Origin: JAWCQZ01 sp964486625
Lineage (GTDB): Archaea > Halobacteriota > Syntropharchaeia > JACQPP01
DNA length: 10,429 nt
Assembly: GCA_964486625.1 (NCBI GenBank)
Contig: CAZANW010000067.1
Coordinates: 1 to 10,429, forward strand
Direction: 5' to 3'
Part shown: one piece after another, positions 5,901 through 10,429 of the stretch
Position numbering within the stretch: the stretch's first letter is position 1
Layout of the letters: every line of letters starts with the position of its first letter
Translations under genes and position numbers: made by a program
The notes under the pieces: model-generated
The model's input: only the letters and a program-made list of their open reading frames with translations
Told to the model about the DNA's origin: nothing
Database searches by the model: none

Positions 5901-8900
5901 CCGCGTAGTTGGAGGCCGCGCCGGTGACCCCCCACTGGGTCAGGTCCCCGGCGCCGTTCGGGAGGAGCGTCGTCTGCCGGGTCGGGCGCGTCCCGGAGGA
6001 GGCGAGCCAGGTGATGGCGGAAATGGCGGTCCGGTTCACGTAGACGTTCGGCGCCACCGCTTGCCCGTTGTTCTTCACGCGGACCGAGAGGTTGAAGTCC
6101 TCCCCGGTGGCGGCGCAGGGGGTCGTCGGGCAGTCGGCGGAGGTGGACTTGTTCACCTGCACCAGTTCGACGGCGAGGCTCGGGGTCTGGGCGGGCTGCG
6201 GGTTCACCGTGATGTTCCACACCTTCGTGGTGCTGGTGCCGTTGGGGTTGCTCAGGTTCACGCTCATGTTGAAGTTCCCGATGGAGGAGTAGGCCGTGTT
6301 GTTGGTGCTGGTCGAGCCCCCGACCTGCCACTTCACCACGGTGGTGTTGGACCTCCAGGTCCAGTTCCCGCTCTGGTTTCCGGTGGCCTGGAACTGCACC
6401 GTGGTCCCCGCCGTCACCGCAATGTCCGTCGAGGAATCGGACGTTGCGTTGTTCGTAATCGCGGTGACGTTCGGCACTCCGACCGCCGTCACGGTCCAAG
6501 TCGTGGTGGCGCTCGTCCCGTTGGCGTTGCTCACGTTGACGGTTACGGAGTATGTTCCAGAGGAGGAGAAGAGCCGGGCGTAACTGCTGCTCGCCGCGTT
6601 CTGTTGCGTCTTGCCAACGACCCCGTCCACCTTCCAGGTCCAGTTGCCGGTCTGGTCCGCGGTGGCCGAGAAGGAAACGTTGGTGCCGGGAGCGACGGTG
6701 ATGGAGGTGGACGAATCCGAGGTCGCGTTGTTGGAATTGGTGGTGATGGACGGGCCGCCCACCTTGCTGACTGTGGCGCTCACGGTGGCCGTCGTGGCGT
6801 TCTGCCCCGTGCCGTTGGAGACGGCGCTGCTCAGCAGATGGTCCGTGTTCGTGGCGGCCTGGAGCGTGTAGCTGACCAACGCCGACCCGGAGGAAACGTT
6901 CACGCTCTGGTTGGGGTCCGCCGGCGAGACGAGGGTGACGTCGGACGGGACGGTGGTGTTCACCCAGACCTGCGTCCAGATTTCGGCCGTGCCGGTCACC
7001 GTGACGTTGTAGGTGAACTGCTGCCCGGGAGCCGCGCTGCTCCGGTTCGTGGTGGTGGAGGCCGAGTGGGTGGAGCCGACGGTGTAGGTGGCGTCGGGGC
7101 TGGCCGCCTTCAACGACCCGTTTTTCACGCGCACGAAAACGGTGTGGTCGCCCTTGGCCGGGCTCGCGGTGATGTTCAGGCTGTAGTCCCCGCCGGTCGC
7201 GTCGCCCGTGAAGTTGAGCGGGGTCACCAGCGAGCCGTCCTGGTAGACGCGCACGTCGCCGGACTGGAGCCCGGCCACTGGGACGTCGGTGAGGAGTTTG
7301 CTCGCGTTGAATTTCACCAGGACCGGGATGTTGGCCTGGGCTGAGGATGGGTAGTTCAGGGTCGAGGCGTTGGGGACGGTGATGGTGACCTTCACGAGCC
7401 GCTCGATGCGGCTCATCGCCCCCAGGACCCCGGCGGTCCCGTTGCGGCCGCTGGTGAACTCGCTGCCCGAGTCCCGGTCGCGGCAGCGCAGGGAGCCCGA
7501 GCCCGTGCTGGCGAAATCCCCGTCCGAGGACATGCAGGCCTGGGGGTTCTTGAGCCTCCGGATGCCCTCCTCGGCCGCCTTGCGGTAGGAGTCGCTTCCC
7601 AGAGTGTCGTAGGCGTCGGCCAGGGCCCGGACGACGGAGGCGGAGCCGCCCGCCTCCGCGCTGTCGCCGGTGTAGAACCGGTCGGTGGCGGGCTCATACC
7701 TCCAGCGCAGTTCCCCGGTCCCGTCGATGGAGCCGCTGCCGTCCACGTCGTCGGCGGCCTTGCCGCTGCCGGTCCGGGTGAGCCAGGCGGCCGCGCTCTG
7801 GGCCGCGCTCTTGAAGGAGGCCGCGCTGGCGGTGTAGGTCGCATTGTCCCGGGTCGCGTTGTAGAGCGAGAGGAGGACGTCGAGGACGCCCGCGGCCCCG
7901 TAGTCGTAGCCGGTGAGGCAGGGGGTCCCTGGGTTCGACGCGGTGGAGCAGGACGCGCCCTGGTCCATCAGGAGCCAGGCCCCGTCCGAGGTCTGGCGGT
8001 CCGCCAGCCACTTCCCGCCCTTCACCGCCTGGTCGAGGTAGGTGGCGTTGCCGGTGGCGAAGTAGAGGTCGAGGAACGCCTGGACGACGCCCGCGGTTCC
8101 CTCCTGGACGCCGGTCAGGTACTCGGGGCCGTCCGCGGGCGGGGGGAGGGCCCGGGGCCACTTGGCCTGGTCCGCGCCGACCGCCACGGCCTGGGAGACG
8201 AGCCAGTTCGCCGCGCTCTTCGCCGCGTTCAGGTAGGTGGCGTTCCCGGAGGCGTTGAATGCTTCGAGGAGGACCTCGATGGCCCCGGCGGCGCCGGTCA
8301 TGGAGGTGGCCCGCTGGGCCGACGCGGAGCAGGCGGAGGCGGTCGGCGCGAGGCAGAACGACAGGTTCGCGTTCCCGGTGGTGTAGGCCAGGGCGCTCGC
8401 GTTGTAGGCCACCGTGGTGTTGTTCAGGAGCCAGGCGAGGCCCTCCTTCGCCGCGTTCCAGTGGGAGCCGTTGCCGTTGAGTTCGTAGGCCCGGATGAGC
8501 CCGTAGATGGGCCCGAGGGATCCGCCCGGCAGGTCGCTCCGGAGCGCGGCCGCGCCCGAGGACTCGGACTGCATCCACCAGCGGCCGGTCGCGCCGGTCC
8601 GGGAGGCGGGACTCATCAGGAGCCAGTTGGACGAGTTGTTCACCGCGTTCAGGGTGGAGGCGCCGCCCACGGCCGCGTAGGCGTCCGCGAGGGCGAGGAG
8701 GGCCCCCGCACCGCCCTCCGCGAATGTGGTGGAAACGTTGGAGTCGTTCATGGAGATGCTCCACTTCAACTGGCCTCCCGCGGAGACCGCCATGGGCCCG
8801 GAGGCGACCTCGCGGGCCGTCTCCAGGGCCGCGATGGTCGGGGTCCCGGGGACCGAGAGGGTGAAGGCCCGGCTGACCGTCTGCCCGACCGGGTCAATCG

Positions 8901-10429
8901 TGCTGTTGGCGAAGACGTCGAGGGTGTAGGCGCCGTTCTTGCTCAGGGTGAAGGTGGTGTTGCAGGTCGTGCTCCCGGCGCACCGGGGGGTCAGGTTGGT
9001 CCAGGGGTCGGAGTTGATGCGGGCCTGGATGAAGGCGATGGACTGGCTCGACGTGACGTTCACCGGGACCTCCGCGTAGTCGAGGGTCGCGCCGTTCGAG
9101 GGGCTGGTGACGGTGAGGGTGACTCCAATCACCTTGACGACCGACCCGCCGCCGGTGATGTCGCTGGAGTTCGCCCCCGCGCCGTTCTGCGTCCGCATCT
9201 TGAACTGGTAGCACTTCTGGGTCTCGAGGCCGGTGGCGGTGTAGGGCGAGGAGATTCCCGAGGTCAGGTTGGTCCAGTTGGAGCCGAAGGAGTTGCAGGC
9301 GTCGGTCCCGTTGTTGTAGGCGGTCTCCAGGCGGTCGAGGAAGTTGGTCCCGACCCCCGACTCGGGGTCGGTGGCGTTGGTGAACGTGAGAACCACCGCC
9401 TTCGTATCGTTGATGCCGTTGAAGTAGGAGAGGGAGCCCCCGGTCGGGGCCGAGGTGTCCACCTTCTCCCCCCCTCCGGAAACGTTGCTCCAGTAACCGT
9501 CGCCGTTGCTCACGTTCACGGCGAACCGGTAGCATCTCCCCGAGACGAGGCCGGTGGCCGTGTAGGGGGAGGAGAGGTTGGTGGCGTTGATGTTCCAGGG
9601 GGCGACGGGGCTGAAGGTCCCGCACTGGCCGCTGGAGAGGGCCGCCTCCTGGCTCGTGACGTGGTTCCGCAGGATTCCCGATGCGGCGGTGCCGTTGCTG
9701 AAGCCAATCCACACGGAGGTCGAACTGTTGTTGCCGGCCGCGTAGGTGATGGAGGTCCCCGAGGGCGGGGTGGCGTCGGAGATGTGGGCCGAGGTGGTGT
9801 TGCCGAAGGACTCCGATTCGTAGTCCTTGCCGCCGACGAGCATCACCTTCAGTTTGTAGAACTTGTCGCCGTAGGCCAGGCCGGTGTCGTTGTAGTAGAG
9901 CGACGCGTTCGGGGCGGCGGAGATGTTCGCGATGCGGGTGTAGGAGGCGCCGCCGTTGGTGGAGCTGTAGAGGGAGTAGTTCGCGACGCCCTGGTTCGGG
10001 TCCTTCTGGGAGGTGAAGGTGAGGTTCACCCAGTCGGCGCCGGTGGTGGCGGACAAGTCGGGAATCTTCTCGAGGAGGGAGGCGTCGAAAACCATCGGGT
10101 TGTTCACGCTCAGGTTGCGGCGGGCGACCGCCGTGTAGTTGGCCCCGTTCAGGGAGGTGGTGCTGTTCGCCTCGGTCAGGACGACCGCCCGCTCGCACTT
10201 CGCCCACCCGGCCCCCCACTGGGTCCCCGCGTCCCAGAAGAAGCGGCCGTCGAACATCTGCTGGTTCGGAGGCGAACGGGAGTCCCCGATGACCCCGTCG
10301 GTGATTTCGAAGGCCCGGGCGAACCCTTTGTTGGTGGCGCTCACGTTGGCGTTCGGGTGAGTGGCGTTGAACATGTCGGTGGAGTTGAAGACCTTGCCAA
10401 TCACGTTGGTCGCCACGCCGCCCCCGCTC
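2977..10429 (-). CDS. Giant multidomain surface protein with alpha/alpha toroid and tandem Ig/CARDB/PKD-like modules (5' end beyond the window)
   Basis: The frame stays open to the right edge (10428, residues SGGG before the GTG at 10416). At least 2,483 residues are present and the true start is not visible. The GTG at 10416 is most likely an internal valine. Domains in protein order are: FN3/Ig-like modules (about 10080-8850), an alpha/alpha toroid (about 8850-7395), two Ig-like modules (about 7385-6760), two PKD-like repeats (about 6756-6209), a CARDB-like domain with an insertion (about 6195-5340), four DUF11/CARDB-like modules (about 5340-3920), two Ig-like modules separated by a helix (about 3920-3080), and a final amphipathic helix ending in KNKMEWVVP. 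Sequons are very dense: I count 21 N-X-S/T in roughly the first 350 visible residues. There are 21 cysteines, mostly in local pairs. No C-terminal membrane helix is present. All of this fits an extracellular, glycosylated, adhesin-like or sugar-processing protein. The last bases overlap the anchor-like gene, implying co-expression. The substrate or binding partner is unknown. Confidence 0.93.
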   Translation of the reverse strand, partial: SGGGVATNVIGKVFNSTDMFNATHPNANVSATNKGFARAFEITDGVIGDSRSPPNQQMFDGRFFWDAGTQWGAGWAKCERAVVLTEANSTTSLNGANYTAVARRNLSVNNPMVFDASLLEKIPDLSATTGADWVNLTFTSQKDPNQGVANYSLYSSTNGGASYTRIANISAAPNASLYYNDTGLAYGDKFYKLKVMLVGGKDYESESFGNTTSAHISDATPPSGTSITYAAGNNSSTSVWIGFSNGTAASGILRNHVTSQEAALSSGQCGTFSPVAPWNINATNLSSPYTATGLVSGRCYRFAVNVSNGDGYWSNVSGGGEKVDTSAPTGGSLSYFNGINDTKAVVLTFTNATDPESGVGTNFLDRLETAYNNGTDACNSFGSNWTNLTSGISSPYTATGLETQKCYQFKMRTQNGAGANSSDITGGGSVVKVIGVTLTVTSPSNGATLDYAEVPVNVTSSQSIAFIQARINSDPWTNLTPRCAGSTTCNTTFTLSKNGAYTLDVFANSTIDPVGQTVSRAFTLSVPGTPTIAALETAREVASGPMAVSAGGQLKWSISMNDSNVSTTFAEGGAGALLALADAYAAVGGASTLNAVNNSSNWLLMSPASRTGATGRWWMQSESSGAAALRSDLPGGSLGPIYGLIRAYELNGNGSHWNAAKEGLAWLLNNTTVAYNASALAYTTGNANLSFCLAPTASACSASAQRATSMTGAAGAIEVLLEAFNASGNATYLNAAKSAANWLVSQAVAVGADQAKWPRALPPPADGPEYLTGVQEGTAGVVQAFLDLYFATGNATYLDQAVKGGKWLADRQTSDGAWLLMDQGASCSTASNPGTPCLTGYDYGAAGVLDVLLSLYNATRDNATYTASAASFKSAAQSAAAWLTRTGSGKAADDVDGSGSIDGTGELRWRYEPATDRFYTGDSAEAGGSASVVRALADAYDTLGSDSYRKAAEEGIRRLKNPQACMSSDGDFASTGSGSLRCRDRDSGSEFTSGRNGTAGVLGAMSRIERLVKVTITVPNASTLNYPSSAQANIPVLVKFNASKLLTDVPVAGLQSGDVRVYQDGSLVTPLNFTGDATGGDYSLNITASPAKGDHTVFVRVKNGSLKAASPDATYTVGSTHSASTTTNRSSAAPGQQFTYNVTVTGTAEIWTQVWVNTTVPSDVTLVSPADPNQSVNVSSGSALVSYTLQAATNTDHLLSSAVSNGTGQNATTATVSATVSKVGGPSITTNSNNATSDSSTSITVAPGTNVSFSATADQTGNWTWKVDGVVGKTQQNAASSSYARLFSSSGTYSVTVNVSNANGTSATTTWTVTAVGVPNVTAITNNATSDSSTDIAVTAGTTVQFQATGNQSGNWTWRSNTTVVKWQVGGSTSTNNTAYSSIGNFNMSVNLSNPNGTSTTKVWNITVNPQPAQTPSLAVELVQVNKSTSADCPTTPCAATGEDFNLSVRVKNNGQAVAPNVYVNRTAISAITWLASSGTRPTRQTTLLPNGAGDLTQWGVTGAASNYAAVDDGAGDGDATYVNTTVQNNRDLYDLGDLPADAATVQNVTVIVQARKADLNPVSFNVNLRNGPGGGDWSSVDTALSDSYANYSFVHETNPVTTQPWTIAEANALQAGVRHRQLEAREARVTAVWVRVNYTESDSIFVGDLSPGQAVWANWTLEFNSGPNQSYALDVTAQDNLTTPSGSASICLVLCSPVTLALTFGNSSGETTGLNGSFNVTVTVKNSHDTRTVGSVNVTLNPPAGLVLTANDSGGSGNWSVISSLAPGASANRNFTLRAGGGYGTYSVPFQAASPTIGSTAFTASQSVTVSGPSLSVTAAPNRTSVASGQPFNVTVTVTNSGQTIATGVTANMTLGACPAGATLLSGSVNRSLGNLTTSGSGASNSTNYTYQLNSASSTCTFKAYGNNTTQVGAGDTSSDLTDGADVVSSSVLSLTSAAPNLTSVAVGQVFLLEVNVANSNPCAGCAGAALTGVWTNITLPAGIQMNNGSNTSNVGSLAAGASNLSRFYLVAMAAGTYSGTGAIQVSATSANGGSASGSADGVTARGPSLRVSAVVPATVAANTTFNFTLVLESTGAGNVNNLTYNVTLPVGVSYAGGDAMNGTVKSGTPSAGVLNGTYATGGATGENVSYTLRLNVTGAPGTYTLRGYGNGSNANASVLAQVTAQTLAQGWTLSGLPSSASAGTPVQLSIRVMNGSNPVSGAIVNVTEYNGVGLFAAPTQAKSTKTVVSGTTGATGYANLTVVPAPSTLAGYSLRVVASGSGNSSPESVLAVDTAPVSRGSGAPFPGEDYWSLFTSLPGEIAAAVSKINYLTGAVASAPSYGGSQATVTLGVGSTTVSVTPSTVDRRVPATVAVRTTDSGGSPRANLTVRIVETSGHSLLAGAGQSNGTAEISGVTDAGGWTNLTITPTRSPWSDWLRGKGSAAYNISVYVSDGGGEQFVMGVTVASASPASAYVQDASALTAALAREISLLKNKMEWVVP
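2980..3920 (-). other. C-terminal region of the giant protein: two Ig-like modules, a helical linker and an amphipathic tail
   Basis: Two invasin/Big-1-like modules (about 3920-3590 and 3460-3080) show the typical V-x-x-x-V-x-x-x-D/G-G-x-x-x-N-L-T strands (SGAIVNVTEYNG, SPRANLTVRIVE, DAGGWTNLTITP). A predicted helix lies between them (PGEIAAAVSKINYLTG). The protein closes with another helix, ASALTAALAREISLLKNKME, whose leucine/isoleucine spacing suits a coiled coil. Neither helix is hydrophobic enough to cross a membrane. The tail could dock onto a partner such as the downstream anchor-like protein. Confidence 0.55.
2983..2989 (-). promoter_or_regulatory. Ribosome-binding site for the anchor-like gene, inside the end of the giant gene
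   Basis: On the minus strand GGTGGTG ends 2 bases before the ATG at 2980. The GGTG core at 2989-2986 leaves a 5-base spacer and matches the archaeal GGAGGTGA-type Shine-Dalgarno. A GGAG lies a little further upstream (2995-2992). These bases also encode the last residues (EWVVP) of the giant protein. Together with the ATGA overlap this supports coupled translation and the ATG start chosen for the anchor-like gene. Confidence 0.55.
3920..5340 (-). other. Four tandem DUF11/CARDB-like beta-sandwich modules
   Basis: Modules start near 5340, 4998, 4635 and 4290. Three of them open with a variant of G-P-S-L-x-V-x-A and T-S-V-A-x-G-x-x-F-x-x-x-V-x-V-x-N (for example PSLSVTAAPNRTSVASGQPF and LSLTSAAPNLTSVAVGQVFL). 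Each then has a T-L-P-x-G-type strand and an S-L-A-x-G-A-S-type turn, as in DUF11 and CARDB families. Each carries many sequons. Cysteines occur as a distant pair in the second module and as CAGC in the third. These repeats probably form a long rod that projects the N-terminal part away from the cell. Confidence 0.65.
5505..5998 (-). other. Jelly-roll-like domain inserted into a CARDB-like domain
   Basis: The host domain begins at about 6195 (SLAVELVQVNKS, EDFNLSVRVKNNGQAVAPNV) and resumes after 5505 with DSIFVGDLSPGQAVWANWTL, which together resemble one CARDB fold. The roughly 165 residues between them have their own consistent pattern: TRPTRQTTLLPNG, YAAVDDGAGDGDATYV, DLYDLGDLP, VQNVTVIVQARK, SDSYANYSF, NPVTTQPWTIAEANALQAGV and a final VWVRVNY strand. 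From memory this series of motifs recurs in phage structural proteins and metagenomic surface proteins, with a predicted jelly-roll fold. A nested arrangement explains why the flanks join into one domain. The fold name is inference. Confidence 0.55.
6209..6756 (-). other. Two tandem PKD/Ig-like repeats of about 90 residues
   Basis: The two units are clearly homologous. Each begins with an I-T-x-N-x-A-T-S-D-S-S-T motif (SNNATSDSSTSI and TNNATSDSSTDI), continues with an (A/T)-G-T-x-V-x-F-x-A-T element, then GNWTW, then G-x-(Y/F)-x-(V/M)-(T/S)-V-N-(V/L)-S-N-x-N-G-T-S, and ends in a W-x-(V/I)-T strand. From memory this layout is common in surface proteins of Methanosarcina and relatives. The units have diverged at the DNA level, so the duplication is not recent. 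They are likely extracellular spacer modules. Confidence 0.75.
7395..8850 (-). other. Alpha/alpha toroid domain (six to seven helical hairpins)
   Basis: About 485 residues repeat a hairpin of the form G-x-A-G-h-x-x-h-L-x-x-h-Y-x-x-T-G-N-x-x-Y-h-x-x-A-x-x-x-A-x-W-L. Clear inner helices are GGAGALLALADAY (near 8700), LGPIYGLIRAYELNG (near 8500), TGAAGAIEVLLEAF (near 8290), EGTAGVVQAFLDLY (near 8090), YGAAGVLDVLLSLY (near 7890), GGSASVVRALADAY (near 7635) and GTAGVLGAMSRIE (near 7425). This is the architecture of LanC-like, prenyltransferase/squalene-cyclase, GH105/GH127 and epimerase toroids. Those enzymes act in the central cavity. The loops before each inner helix carry acidic or polar residues (TGVQEG, TGYDYG, TGDSAEAG), but the zinc Cys/His set of LanC and the DxDD of cyclases are absent. 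A polysaccharide-active or purely binding role is possible. Confidence 0.7.
7711..7749 (-). other. EF-hand-like calcium loop inside the toroid
   Basis: The peptide DVDGSGSIDGTGE has the D-x-D-G-S-G-x-I-D pattern of EF-hand and dockerin calcium loops. The closing acid falls at position 13 instead of 12, so the loop is slightly non-canonical. It sits between the fifth and sixth hairpins, just before a Trp/Arg/Tyr-rich stretch (LRWRYE) that may line the cavity. Calcium could stabilise the loop outside the cell. A single loop with no second partner argues against a true EF-hand pair. Confidence 0.5.
9135..10080 (-). other. Three fibronectin-III/Ig-like modules at the visible N-terminal end of the giant protein
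   Basis: Module one (about 10080-9780) has the pattern of an FN3 domain, with YSLYSSTNGGASYTRIAN and then YGDKFYKLKVML. Modules two (about 9776-9460) and three (about 9459-9135) are closer to each other. Each opens with D-x-x-x-P-(S/T)-G (DATPPSG, DTSAPTG), has an S-G-(I/V) turn, a first cysteine, SPYTATGL and then a second cysteine in C-Y-x-F. The paired cysteines suggest one disulfide per module. Such modules usually act as spacers or binding domains on cell-surface proteins. Confidence 0.6.

Noticed and set aside
2981..6499. The anchor-like gene's frame stays open far upstream (about 1,410 codons in total)
   Set aside because: Upstream of the ATG at 2980 the translation is an Arg/His/Pro-rich shadow of the giant gene in another frame. 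The signal peptide begins exactly at 2980, just after the ATGA overlap.
2857..7344. Very long plus-strand open frame (about 1,495 codons) antisense to the giant gene
   Set aside because: Its product is a Gly/Arg/Val/Asp-rich mixture with no motif or domain. The minus-strand frame has clear modules, sequons and cysteine pairs. In GC-rich genes the opposite strand often lacks stop codons by codon bias.

Overview
The window reads as a piece of a GC-rich archaeal chromosome. By eye roughly two thirds of the bases are G or C. Four things point to archaea: an AsnC/Lrp-type regulator with an AT-rich box about 27 bp ahead of its start codon, as in a leaderless archaeal transcript; a stand-alone biotin-protein ligase; very dense N-X-S/T sequons in a giant secreted protein; and Ig/PKD modules like those of euryarchaeal surface proteins. 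My best guess is a high-GC Thermoplasmatota lineage. No marker gene here proves this.

Layout. Positions 1-172 hold no gene but carry three hairpins, including a perfect 31-bp inverted repeat (24-89). Next comes a compact minus-strand unit, transcribed from 1441 down to 173: an Lrp/AsnC regulator, a small three-helix membrane protein and an unrecognised 162-residue protein. The first two genes are 7 bp apart and the last two overlap by ATGA, so one operon is likely. A 118-bp AT-rich divergent promoter region (1442-1559) separates it from a plus-strand biotin-protein ligase (1560-2255). The ligase ends 11 bp from the stop codon of a second minus-strand pair.

That pair fills the rest of the window. 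The upstream gene (2977-10429, its 5' end beyond the right edge) encodes at least 2,483 residues of an extracellular multidomain protein. In protein order it has fibronectin/Ig-like modules, an alpha/alpha toroid of six to seven helical hairpins with a calcium-loop-like insert, more Ig-like modules, two PKD-like repeats, a CARDB-like domain with a jelly-roll-like domain nested in it, four tandem DUF11/CARDB-like modules, two more Ig-like modules and a C-terminal amphipathic helix. It has no C-terminal membrane anchor. The downstream gene (2267-2980) overlaps it by ATGA and encodes a small protein with a signal peptide, a short beta domain, a long Pro/Ala/Gly stalk and a C-terminal membrane helix. 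The simplest reading is that the small protein anchors the giant one at the cell surface.

The most interesting material is this giant-protein/anchor pair: the toroid inside an adhesin-like scaffold, the nested domain, the locally paired cysteines and the missing anchor. The palindrome at the left edge comes next. The other genes look ordinary.
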